A stretch of DNA of 64,000 nucleotides from NCBI GenBank assembly GCA_025504975.1, contig JANUWI010000007.1:310001-374000 (forward strand), given 5' to 3'. A model generated the notes under the pieces. That model was not told where the DNA came from, ran no database searches, and saw nothing but the letters and a program-made list of their open reading frames with translations. The translations under genes and the position numbers were made by a program. Positions 22,622 to 32,599 of the stretch are shown here, in pieces. Positions within the stretch are counted from its first letter, which is position 1. The number at the start of each line of letters is the position of its first letter. The stretch is from Plenodomus lindquistii. Taxonomy: Eukaryota > Ascomycota > Dothideomycetes > Pleosporales > Leptosphaeriaceae.

Positions 22622-23796
22622 ACGTCTCGTTTTCAACCCGCCGACGCAATTGATCGAATCCTTCAGCATCGTCGAGCGTGCCTTCAAACTTCCCTGGTCA
22701 TCATGCATGGAGCATCGGCGCACGATATACACAAACAGCAACAGAGAATATCACAGCGAGTATCAGGCACGATAGTAGGGAAGGAAGGAACGGCACATTC
22801 GAGCCATGTATGTGAATAACGAAAAGATTGTCCTTTCTTTCTACAAGCCCTTGAATACAAACGTTGATCTCAAAAACGTTCTCATATTTTTTTTTTCTCT
22901 TCTACCGTTCTGAGTGTGTGTATGTGTGGTGGAGCTTCAATACAAGAAGATACCCTTTTTTTCTAGTTTGAAAAATGCCTCGGAGGTTCCGGGAACCCAC
23001 TCCGCGAGAGCAATAATAGCATGGAATAGGATTTATTACTCATGTGAACTGTGCCTTCTTTGCTCAAATTAATCTTGCGATATTGTGGAATTGTAGAGGA
23101 TGAGAGTAGGGATTGTGACCAGGTGTGAACCAGAATAGTTTCAGAAGTTCGCAGTATTTCGCTCGTTTGAGGATAGCGCTGAACTGGGGTGCGTCAAGCC
23201 GCCGCCATGCGATTGTAGCGCCTTTTGGAGGACCATACCGTTCGATGCGAGAATGTTCGTCGTTTCTCGCAAGTTTAACCACATTCATTTTACCAGACAT
23301 CACACACCGTCACTCTGAACAGCCGCATGTCGGACCGACAATCCCATGGGCAAGAGCAGCGCGTTTACCGAGCCTGCGATAGCCGAAGATGAACCGCTGG
23401 TTAACCTTTTGCGAACTCCCGTTCAGCGGGTGTGAGTGCTGATTGGACGAAACGCTACGATGGTGTGGGGTAATGGGATATCAGGCTGGACAAGCCCCTG
23501 CAATACCGCAATGTTTGCCTTACGCTTTCTCTGCACTACCTGGGTAAGGGCGCATGAGATGAACACGTCGTGGCTGTGAGAAATATAAAAGAGGGCTTTG
23601 GTTTTGCGTTGTTGGTCAGACTGAGTGACGAACGGGTGTTGATGTCATACTCTACGATTGAACTTTGAGAGAGGAATGCACGACTTTGAGGGTTCGTGAC
23701 ACTCTACATTAATCCTCCGACTGAAAGCAACTACTCCAAAACTCCAAACTACTCAACACACCTCGAAAGACCAACCATCCAAGGCTGGAATCCAAA
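22622..23796. other. Intergenic, 3' region of the ferritin-like gene and promoter of the MFS gene
   Basis: T-rich runs near 22888-22900 and 22958-22966 fit a 3' UTR and polyadenylation region. A weak TATA-like AAATATAAAA lies near 23580, about 215 nt upstream of the MFS start. No other gene is seen. Confidence 0.5.
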
Positions 23797-25480
23797 ATGG
23801 CGATTACCCAAAACGGCAACGCATCAACCTGCGTCGTCGAGCAGCCCATCGAACTCCAAGACATCTCACACTACCTCGACTCTCCCCAGACCACCAAAAC
23901 CCCTGGTCTCCGCCTCTCAGACACCAAAGGCAATCCAGACAATGACCCTATCGAGAGTCTGCCCTCCCCAACTATCCAAGCTGCAGCAAAACTGGAACGA
24001 TGGAACGCCCCACGTTCAAACTTGTACAGAACATTAGCTGCATTTTGGAGCTTTGTAGTAATGGGCAGCAACGACGCCGCGTACGGGGCTCTGATTCCAT
24101 ACGTATGTAACTTCTTCATCCACATATTGGGTACCTAAGAGGCGTACTACTAATAAGAGTGTGTAGTTGCAAGAGTACTACCATCTCACATTTGTAGTCA
24201 TTTCGCTGGTATTCCTATCGCCACTTGTTGGCTACACGGCGTCTGCGCTGCTGAATAACACTATACATCTCAAGTTTGGACAGAAGGGTGTTGCGATTAT
24301 TGCGCCGACTTGCCATTTACTCGCGTATATTGTTATTGCGGTTCATCCTCCGTATCCGGTTTTGGTTGTTATTTTCAGTGAGTTGCATCATCCAGCGGGG
24401 TAAGACGATGGGGTATGGACGATATACTGACATGTCTTAGTGCTCGCAGGCTTTGGTAATGGTCTTGCGGATGCAGCGTGGAATGCCTGGATCGGCAACA
24501 TGGCGAATCCTAATGAAGTTTTGGGTTTTTTACATGCCTTTTATGGAGTTGGTGCTGTGTTGGCTCCGCTTATTGCAACGACGATGATTACAAAGGGGGA
24601 TAGATTGCCGTGGTATTACTTTTACTATGTTATGGTAGGCCTCTCCCCCTTTCTCCCTCTTCAATATTCTCATGAAGTCGCGCGATTAACAACCCCAAAG
24701 ATTGCAATGGCAGCGATCGAACTCCTCACCTCGACAACCGCCTTCTGGTCCGCCACCGCAGCCGCCTTCCGCGCCGCCAACCCCCGCACCAGCGGCTCAA
24801 AAGACAACCGCATGAAAGAAGCGCTCATCCGCCTACCCCACGCCCGCATCACCTGGCTCATTGCCATTTTCCTACTCGGCTACGTAGGCATCGAAGTCGC
24901 ACTCGGAGGCTGGATCGTCAAGTTTATGCTTGAAGTGCGGGATGGCGGGGAATTTGCAAGCGGGATGACGGCGACGGGGTTCTGGATGGGTGTCACAGTG
25001 GGCAGAATAGTGTTGGGATTTGTCACGCCGAGGGTAGGGGAGAAGTTGGCTATTGCTGTGAGTTGTCTCGTTGCCTTATTCCTTACGCCATCTCCCGTAT
25101 TACCATCGTGGTGCTCAAGACTAATGGTGTTTATGCAGATCTACCTCCCCCTAACAATGGGCCTCCAACTAATCTTCTGGCTCGTCCCCAATTTCTTCGT
25201 TTCAGCTGTCGCGGTATCACTACAGGGTTTCTTTCTTGGCCCGCTGTTCCCGGCTGCGGTTGTTGCTGCGACGAAATTGCTTCCTAGACATTTACATGTT
25301 AGTGCTATTGGGTTTGCGGCAGCGTTTGGGGGGAGTGGCGCTGCTATTTTCCCGTTTGCGGTTGGTGCGATTGCGCAGGCAAAAGGTGTGCAGGTGTTGC
25401 AGCCGGTTATTTTGGCGCTGCTGGGTGTGATTACGGGGTTGTGGTTGTGTTTGCCTAAGATGCATGGGAAGCAGGAGTAG
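23797..25480 (+). CDS. Major facilitator superfamily transporter
   Basis: Five exons: 23797-24102, 24167-24377, 24441-24634, 24701-25057 and 25139-25480. They give 469 residues. Introns are 64, 63, 66 and 81 nt. The last two are multiples of three without stops, so a careless reading keeps them as protein. The first about 75 residues are cytosolic, then come about 12 hydrophobic helices, beginning AAFWSFVVMGSNDAAYGALI. The helix pair GFGNGLADAAWNAWIGNM and the loop GFWMGVTVGRIVLGF are MFS-like. The protein resembles the fungal fucose-permease-like group that includes yeast YMR155W. The substrate is unknown. It is expected in the plasma or vacuolar membrane. Confidence 0.85.
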
Positions 25481-25736
25481 GAAGCTTGGAAGGTAGATAC
25501 GGACTGGGTGGCTTGAGATGTATGCATTCATTTACTTCTCAGCCCTTACACTCATTTTCGAATGGTTTTTCAGAGAAACTGGAATAGCATCCATGCCCTT
25601 CAGATATCCCATAACAATCAGACATATAATAGCACCACCACCCTCCCAATCTTCCTTATCGCAATCCTCTCGTCCTTGCAACAACCTTGTAACCCCTCGA
25701 CAGCACATCCTCCCTCAGTATCATACCAGAAATCAT

Positions 25737-26414
25737 TCACCTCCCCCCAACCTCCCCCGCCCTCCTCATCCCCTTCTCCCACAACCCCTCAACAGCATCA
25801 ACAACACACTCCTCCCTCTCACTCTCCTCCACAACTCTCACTTCATCCCTCCCCTCACCCTCACCCTTCACACTCAACACAGCAACAAGTCTCGCAACAT
25901 ACACACTCCCATCGCAGAATCCGTGCGGGAAAGCGGGAACGCGGTTTTCTCTACGCACAATTATGACTTTGAAGATTGGTGAGGAGGTAGGTATGAGGGT
26001 GAAGGTGTGTCGCGTGAGTTCTGCGTTTTCTATCTTACCATAAGTAATTATTCAGGTGTTGCGGATAGGAAGAAGAGAGGAAGGGAAGGGAGTACCAATG
26101 ATACCGCTCTTGAGGTACTCGATCAACTGCAGTTGTTGCAGTTTATTCAGGCCCGCAGCGGCACGCTCGGATTTGAATGCGTTGCTGGTCCGAGTGTTCA
26201 GGTGGTTGGGCAGTGGTGGCAGATATGCAGGGCTTGGTGGCGACGACTCGGGGAAGTAAGGGTTGTTGCCTGAATTTGCCGTTGCATATTGAGCTTTTGG
26301 CTTGGTGGACTTGTTGGGGATTTCGGGTGTTGAGGTGGGGGGTGAGGGAGGGGCTGTGACGGTGATGGTGGTGGCGACGGGCTTTTTCTTGGGTTTGGAG
26401 CGGAAGAACCACAT
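25737..26414 (-). CDS. Hypothetical protein, two exons, splice site uncertain
   Basis: Exon 1 starts at 26414 (MWFFRSKPKKKPVA), is Pro/Ser/Thr-rich and then forms a helix, LNKLQQLQLIEYLKSGII. The donor is probably GTACTC just after that helix. Exon 2 carries ENRVPAFPHGFCDGSVYVAR and an acidic end, stopping at 25737. At least two acceptors keep frame (TTCAAAG and GTAGAG, about 18 nt apart), so the joint is undecided. Without splicing, exon 1 would stop at about 26052. No domain is recognised. The gene is convergent with the MFS gene (256 nt between stops). It could instead be two unrelated frames, but codon use in exon 1 looks genuine. Confidence 0.45.
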
Positions 26415-26621
26415 TATGAGTGTTTACGATTTGATTCTGAGTCAATGGGTGCTGGTGGATTGATCAATGGAATGGATTGGGTGCGGGAAGTCGAGGTTCG
26501 GGTGAAGTATGGACGTTGCGGTGTGCGCTGCAAACGCGACGGGCACGGTGATCATGCGGAATAGGGTGAGGAATGGATTGAAGGTGTATTTGTAACTGGA
26601 TCCCACCGAAGTCTGGTTACC

Positions 26622-27651
26622 TCATTGCAGGATACCCTTCTCTTCGTTCACCTTCACATCCTCACCCTTCATCGGTGCCACGACACTCTCCAACCTTTCC
26701 TGACCTATCTGTACGCCAGCACTCACAGCATCTTTCAAGCCCTCAGCCATGGCGATGGCAACCTGCTTCATCATCACCATTGTGTCTCCGCCTGCAAATA
26801 CCCCGCGCACACTCGTCTCATTGAAAACCGGGTGCGCAATCTTGACATGTCCACCTAGCGCAAGATCAACCGTCTCGACACCAAGCTGTTCAATAAGATG
26901 TTGAGCTCGGTTGACCGTGGCAGGTTTGTGCACAATGAAGCCCAAGGTCACTGCTTCTCCAGTCTCAAACTCGAGTGTCACGCCGTCGGCGTGACTCGGA
27001 CCGTTGTTGACCATACGGGTGATCTTGCGTTCATCGAGGGTCGCTCCAAGCGCTTTCGCCAATTTAAGCGCGTTCTGAACCGGTTCTTCGGTCTTGACAG
27101 GGCCGTTGGAGAAGATGGTGATGGAAGGTGGATCAAAGGCTGTGGCCATCTGCACCATGTGGGCATACATGGGGCTGTCGGATTCAAGGATCCCAATCGG
27201 TGTACCACGCTGTTCATACCCGTCACAGCCCAGACATTGGTAGATATGCACTGGCCAGTTTTCGGCGTAGCCTGGTATTTCGGGTAAAACATCTTTCGAT
27301 CCAGTCGCAAGGACTAGCTTCTTCCCTTCGTACGTCACCCCCTCGCTGTCCTGGAGCTCAAAGCCATCGTACTCCTCGTAAAATAACTTCTTCGTCGCGT
27401 ATTGGGTAACATTGGCTTTTTAAAACCAGACTGAGTCGTAGCGGGACTCGATTTGGTCGCGGGCGATGCGGCGAAAGTCTTGGGGATTGAAGTGGTCTCG
27501 CGTTGCGACTGTGTGCATGTGCGTAACGCCTTCATTGCGGTACTGTCGAGGGTCAAAGACGAGTACATTGATGCGAGTACGTGCACATGTGAGCGCAGCA
27601 TTGAGACCTGCTAGGCTGGCGCCGGCTATGAGGATATCGACAAGAAGCCAT
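26622..27651 (-). pseudogene. FAD/NAD(P)-dependent thioredoxin-reductase-like gene, disrupted
   Basis: From the left-reading strand, an ATG at 27651 opens MAS and then the frame must shift by one base to reach VDILIAGASLAGLNAAL, the FAD-binding Rossmann motif. That frame has no ATG of its own and is preceded by TAA. It runs through RNEGVTHMHTVATRDHF to SVWF, where TAA at 27422-27420 stops it. The same frame resumes as KANVTQYATKK and continues to 26622 with VLATGSKDVLPEIPGY, the redox pair CLGC and the second FAD motif GVFAGGDTMVMMKQVAIA. The order matches low-molecular-weight thioredoxin-reductase-like oxidoreductases of the GliT group. A CAA-to-TAA change would explain the stop. No intron with usable GT/AG removes both lesions. 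Confidence 0.75.
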
Positions 27652-28260
27652 AGTATTGATAGTTAACAAAGAATATACAGTAGTTTGCTTGCAATGTTTG
27701 TAAATGAAGTTTAGCTGAAGCGATAGCAGTCTCTTTAAATATACAGTGACATCGAAAGATCTCATAGAGCGCCACATGCCCCATTTATTAAAGGTCACGT
27801 GAATACATTTAGGGTCAAAATTCGTCCGGCTCGTTGTTCACCAACTTTTGCAGCCTTCAGACCATCAAGGTGTGAGGCGTCGCAATGTGTGCAATGTGTA
27901 CAAAGTCTCCAAAGAAGTTTCTGAGCCTTATATGAGCCAAATCTTGAACAGGCTGACAGAGAGGATAGTTTACACGGAAACATCGTCAGAAGTCAATGAG
28001 AGCAACATCTCTCCTGTATCTCATGATTGGAATATCGCAGCCTATGATGGCAATCCCTATACAGGTGAAGTGGTAGGCCTACCTTTACCCCGAAACCGAG
28101 ACCTAAATGAAAAGCCAATGATAAGGCTGGAGTAGTCTTTGATACCTGTATTTGTACATGTTTTTGCGCCGAGAAACTGTATTTGAAGAAGAGAACGATA
28201 CCCGTTTGAACTCCCTTATTTCATGACTTAATAGCGTTCGTTCGCAATAGTAGATACCCA
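27652..28260. other. Intergenic
   Basis: A 95-codon frame at 27848-28135 (+) has no motif and is not called. Nothing else is recognised. Confidence 0.45.
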
Positions 28261-29778
28261 TCAATGTGCGCAGTTCGCATGGCCTGTCCGATCTAGGACG
28301 TCTCGTTGTAAATCCTGCGATAATTTACCGTTCGTCCAGCTTGCCATCGTGTCACGTGACGGTCCATCCCGTGACGGCCCATCACTCGACTCGCCGTTGA
28401 GGGTGTGCTCGTCACGCGTAATAACCTGCTCGATGCCATGTACCGGCTCTTCCGTGGTGGCAGTTTCATTCGAGAAGCTTCCTACACGTCTGAGAGCCTG
28501 CTCCATAGCTACAGCGGCGACGTTGGGGCGTTCAACTTCCGCTGCGAAGCCAGGATCCTCTGGAGGTTTGAAGAGTGCTGCCTCGTGGTCATCGAAATCC
28601 TGGCCAGGATTGATGGTTTGGTACTCCACTAGTTTGACGATCTTGTACATGGCGAATGCGAGCAATGTGCCCATGATTGGTCCAAACCAGTAGATGTAGT
28701 GGTATGTAGGGAACTGGTGAGTGACGACACAGGGTCCAAAGCTTCTGGCGGGGTTCAAGCTTCCTCCAGTGAAGAAAACGCCAACCATCTCGGCGACAAA
28801 TAGCGATAGGCCAATCCCAACTGGGGCGAGGAAGGTGGCCTTGTGTTTTTCAGCAGCAAGCATGACTGCAGATTACGTTAGCACATATTTGCCGCATGCA
28901 TGCTAGCAGTGTACAGTCGGTCCCTCGAATGAACCTAGGTACAACTGAGGAGCGATCTCCACTTCTGGATGTGCAGTTGCGTTCGAGTAAAACAGGTGTA
29001 ACTTACTGCACAGTTGTTAGCTAAATGTGAAAAGTATTGAGTAGGTTTTCTTACCAGATTGTAAAGACCAAGAGCGATGTGAGGAACATCTCGAGGAAAA
29101 CACCACGCGCTGCTGACACACCAGCTCCCAGTGTCGTCGACACATTGAGGGGACCCGGGAAGATGGCTTGCACAACGGCCGCCGCCGCTATTCCAGCCAA
29201 CATCTGAGAAACAAAGCATAACACTGCGCGGATAGCTCCGATAGCACCGACCAGGTAGAGACCGAGTGAGACCTGATATCAGATGTCAGTTCTCCCATTG
29301 CAAGGACGCAATGTGTTGCCCTTTGTCAAGAGAGCAACCAGTAACTTACAGCAGGGTTGAACAACCCTCCGCTGACTCGGAAGAACGCCCACACATTGAT
29401 CATCAAACTGAAGCCAAATATCAGACTGATGTATAGCAACACCCCGGTATTTGGTGCTTGACTAAGACTGTTTTCTTGTTGGCCAGCGGTTGCAGCATCA
29501 CTGTATAGTGCAGCAGTGTTGGCAACGGAAGTTCCACCAAAGGCAAAGAAAAGGAACATGAAGGTTCCAGCAAATTCGGCTGCCATAGCCACAAGCTCGT
29601 TGCGCCATTTGTTTGTGATCCAGGAGTGCCGTCTGTGGGCATGCTGGTGATGGATGTGCGGGTGGGGAATATGTGGATGGCGATGTTCACGCCTTGCGGT
29701 GTCTTCGCTTCTCTTCTCTCTGCTATTTGATGATTCTGTATCCTTCTTGTGCACCGGCAACACATTCCTGGACGCCAT
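28261..29778 (-). CDS. Aquaporin / aquaglyceroporin
   Basis: Exons 29778-29350, 29272-29056 and 28865-28261 give 416 residues. The first intron is 77 nt (GTAAGT...TATCAG). The second interruption is a nested twin intron (see separate entry). The two pore half-helices carry the NPA-type motifs NPAV (in GGLFNPAVSLGLY) and NPAR (in GGSLNPARSFGP), and six hydrophobic helices surround them. The N-terminus before helix 1 is His-rich (HRHPHIPHPHIHHQHAHRRH). The cytosolic C-tail of about 110 residues carries a short Asp-Gly-Pro-Ser-Arg repeat. NPA variants like NPAV are common in fungal aquaporins. Water or small-polyol transport is inferred from the family. Confidence 0.9.
28866..29055 (-). other. 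Spliceosomal twin intron (stwintron, donor interrupted after first base)
   Basis: An internal intron at 29054-29006 (49 nt, GTAAGA, branch GCTAAC, acceptor TGTGCAG) sits directly after the G at 29055. Removing it places that G next to TAAGTT, making a perfect GTAAGTT donor for the external intron, which ends TGCTAACGTAATCTGCAG at 28866. The final joint T|TC gives Phe and reads VFTIFMLAAEKHK, the family sequence. Treating the whole as one GT-AG intron joins TG|TC, shifts frame and hits TGA six codons later. Confidence 0.8.
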
Positions 29779-31260
29779 GTTTGCGTATGTTTTGGACAAG
29801 ACTACACGTGTAGACTTGGATAATGATAATGACAAGGACAATCAAAAGCCTGACAAGAGGTGCGAGGTTAGAATTCAAAGTTTGCAAGCCCACAACGTCG
29901 ACAAAGGGGTCCGGCCGATGGCTGAGCCAAATACGGGAGCGAACTCAATCCGTGCTGATGTGACGTCTTGAACAATGGCAAAAGCGCCACAAGCGCATCC
30001 GCGTCCGCTAGAAAGATGGCGCATCCTCCCAATACTCCGCCTCATGCAAAGGCTGATTCATGAGACTCCCGTGCTGAATATCGATCGTGAAGACAGTCTT
30101 TGATCACGTCCGCCAGAACTGTACTCTCCATCGTCAATGTCTCACGATATTGTGGAGAACGCACTTTGTCTGGAGAAATACGCACTACAAGCGTAGTTCG
30201 AAGACAATACGGATGGCATTGAGGCCATGTGGGGGCGGGCGAGCTTTGTTTCCGTGGGTTTGTGTCGTGCTGGTGAACGGAAATGGGTCTCACATGCAGA
30301 TCGACGCAGGGTTAGCGCGAGACTAGCGTGATGAGGTCATGCATGGAGAGTTCAGTGATTGGGATGTGGAGAAGGCTGGCAAGCCACACTAAGCATCCGC
30401 CAACGTCTTAAAATGGACGGACCTTAACATTCGCCGGTTCGGTGTCGTCAACTGGCCGTTAAGTCATGGAGGAGAGTCAACGCTAAGTTTGACAGATCGA
30501 GACTATTGCGGCCGATACTCGAGCACCTGAAAAAGGTGCGTGTAAGTTGAAAACGATGGTAATTGACGACGAAGCCGATGTTACTGGGCCCATCGTTCAA
30601 CGAAGGCGCTTCCCCTCTCGCGCAGGCGAGCTCTGTTGAACACCCTCCGTAACACTCATACTTACTCATACTTCCACATACTCCGCACGTTGTATAAAGT
30701 GCGCCACGCCCCGCATCGTGCTTCGACACTATCTCATTCTGTTTAGCGAGGTATGCACCATGCGTGCCGATGGTTCCAACTACATGAGTCGTAGGGCTGA
30801 TCATTGTTGGGGTACTTGCATCCCGAAGCTTCTCGGTACGTCAGTGGTCTCATTTGTTGTAGCAGTGCTTTTCTCAATAGCCAGCTACAAGAGAGATGGC
30901 CTGCTTTATTACGCTGAAGATCGAGACTATAGAGCGTTGTCTTTTAGCTTCGCAACACAGTAGTGAATGTAATCTCATGCACCTCCTACGCATAAGGTGT
31001 GTGATTGAGTTTGACATGCTAAATAAACTAGGCTGCACGGCTTAGGTAAGTACATGAGGATGGTAGTGAATTACCTCCTTTCAAACATGTAAACCCCTTT
31101 TCTTGTTAATTCTACGTATGACCTCTTACACAAATATTTAGCACCTTCCCTTCCTCGCTCCGTCTCACCAGCCCACCAGCCCTCGCGCTTTCCCCTTCTC
31201 TTCACCCACGCTTCTCCTACCTCACAACACATCATCGCCCTTCGAGAAAAAACAAACAAT
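29779..31260. other. Intergenic, aquaporin promoter side
   Basis: The region upstream of the aquaporin start holds no recognisable gene. Open frames at 30448-30804 (-) and 30718-30963 (+) have no motif. The right end (31140-31260) is C/T-rich and borders the Pol III-like cluster. Confidence 0.5.
31247..31252 (-). terminator. T6 Pol III-type terminator of tRNA-like copy A
   Basis: Six T on the minus strand begin about 8 nt after the 3' end of copy A. Confidence 0.6.
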
Positions 31261-31437
31261 TGGGCTCGGCACGATTCAAACGTGCGTCTCTCACATAATC
31301 ATCTCCTGTGTAGAACAGTTTTGTAATGAACTGGCTGCACTTCTCCGAAGTGGCCGAAAGCATATGATTGCTTCTGAGCACAGTGGCTGTGCGGATGATG
31401 CTTCATGTGAGCATCTTGACCACTGGACCACGAGCCC
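31261..31437 (-). ncRNA. tRNA-like Pol III gene, copy A, with about 105-nt insert
   Basis: Read 5' to 3' on the minus strand, a seven-base acceptor stem GGGCTCG pairs perfectly with CGAGCCC, followed by an A. After a D-arm-like A box (TGGTCCAGTGGTCAAG) comes CTCAC, which pairs with GTGAG about 115 nt later. The T arm is GCACG-TTTGAAT-CGTGC. With the insert placed after position 37, the loop reads ATGAAG and would give a GAA anticodon. This does not match a normal Phe tRNA body, so isotype is undecided. The insert contains the hairpin CACTTC-GGA-GAAGTG (31338-31352). It may be a true intron-containing tRNA, a tRNA-derived RNA or a recent pseudogene. Confidence 0.6.
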
Positions 31438-31863
31438 TGTGCTGTTTGATTCGATTGATGATGAGATGGTAGGGTTTTAGGCATTTGTAGGACATGAATA
31501 TGCGAACCTGATCAAGTGGAGGGGTTGGGTTCCGAGTGTTGCTGGCTCTTAGGGCGCGAGAAGGTACACACGGTGAGGCATGATGAGAGAGGAAGGCATG
31601 TTTGTGAGTACCGTTTAACACAACAGAACAACTAGAAATGAAGATAACAGCCACGACAAGAAACAACACAGTCTTTGCAGACTTCAATATGCCCCTCTAT
31701 CCTGCAGTTTCTTTTCATATTCACGCTCTTCAACCTCCCCTCTTTCTTCATCATCACATCTTAAAGTGCCTACTGCTCGCCCAGCTCATACGCACCTGCC
31801 TCAGTCGCACGCAAAGCTAACAACACCCACAAAATGCAAAGTACCCGGACCGACCAAAAAAGT
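31438..31863. other. Spacer between tRNA-like copies A and B
   Basis: The left about 45 nt, upstream of copy A on its strand, resemble the matching flanks of copies B and C. The rest has no recognisable feature. The right end carries the copy B terminator. Confidence 0.5.
31856..31861 (-). terminator. T6 Pol III-type terminator of tRNA-like copy B
   Basis: Six T on the minus strand begin a few bases after the 3' end of copy B. Confidence 0.6.
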
Positions 31864-32027
31864 CAAGCTCAGCGCGATTCGAACGCGCGTCTCTCACATC
31901 TCTCCCCAGTCAGCTGTCACACCAAAAATCTGTTCGCCATTACGGCCGCGCACTTCTCTGAAGTCGCCCAGTACACGTCACTTGCAGGTACGTAGTGTGA
32001 GCGTCTTGACCGCTGGACCATGAGCTC
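31864..32027 (-). ncRNA. tRNA-like Pol III gene, copy B, with about 92-nt insert
   Basis: Minus strand: acceptor stem GAGCTCA pairs with TGAGCTT (one G-U pair at the end). The D stem GTC/GAC lies within TGGTCCAGCGGTCAAGAC. The anticodon stem CTCAC/GTGAG is perfect. The T arm is GCGCG-TTCGAAT-CGCGC, a B-box match. The anticodon-loop start ACTACG lacks the usual U33, so no isotype is assigned. The insert carries the same hairpin core as copy A (ACTTC-AGA-GAAGT, 31952-31964). Copy B is the most regular of the four by stem pairing. Confidence 0.6.
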
Positions 32028-32406
32028 TTGTGCTGTTCGATTGATGGTGGGATGACGGGGGTTTGGTTACATGCAGGTAGGAAGTTTGGTGTTGAAGGTA
32101 GGCTAGATAGAGATACCGTGTGATTTGGAGAGGTGGTAAGGTGTTGTGCGCTGCGCTGCGCAAAGAGGAAGGAAGTAAGGCGTGACTAAGACAGGGCCCT
32201 TTAAACAGATTCTGTCTGTGTGAAATAAACTTATTGCGTATAGAGGAAGATAACTTCACTTGGATAAAAAAAAATCAAGCCGTACTGTTTTCTACCCTTT
32301 GTTTAATCGAATCCATCTCCACGCCACGCCATCCATCCCACCTCCAAATCACAACCCCCAGCCTCGACCTACACCCCGAACTAATCCCCCCCCTTCCAAA
32401 AAATAT
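32028..32406. other. Spacer between tRNA-like copies B and C
   Basis: The left end holds the 5' flank of copy B. The right end (32398-32403) holds the copy C terminator. No gene is seen. Confidence 0.5.
32398..32403 (-). terminator. T6 Pol III-type terminator of tRNA-like copy C
   Basis: Six T on the minus strand begin about 4 nt after the 3' end of copy C. Confidence 0.6.
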
Positions 32407-32599
32407 CAAGCCCAGCACGATTCGAACGCGCGCCTCTAACATGCCTCCCCTGCGTTTTCGCACCATAAAGGTGTTACTTTTTTGCATTCTGTTGCAGCAG
32501 CACAACTTCATGGTCGAAGTGTGCCCTCAGAGCTCGCTACGGTCAGGTGAGCGGCGGGTATGTAGGTGTGAGTGTCTTGGACCACTGGACTATGGGCTC
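32407..32599 (-). ncRNA. tRNA-like Pol III gene, copy C, with about 120-nt insert
   Basis: Minus strand: acceptor stem GAGCCCA pairs with TGGGCTT. Relative to copy B, two bases changed on each side with pairing kept. The D-arm-like A box is AGTCCAGTGGTCCAAGAC. The anticodon stem CTCAC/GTTAG has one mismatch. The T arm is GCGCG-TTCGAAT-CGTGC with one G-U. The insert has an ACTTC-GACCAT-GAAGT hairpin (32505-32520). This is the most diverged copy of the cluster. Confidence 0.55.

Noticed and set aside
27848..28135. 95-codon open frame next to the pseudogene
   Set aside because: No recognisable domain, and no intron extends it. It is too short to call by composition alone.
28866..29054. A single conventional GT-AG intron in the aquaporin
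   Set aside because: The joint TG|TC shifts frame and meets a stop six codons later. Other acceptors in the interval also give stops.
31261..32599. Interpreting the tRNA-like copies as SINE retroposons
   Set aside because: No poly(A) tail or target-site duplication is seen, and both sides of the acceptor stem changed together. It is not fully excluded without more copies.
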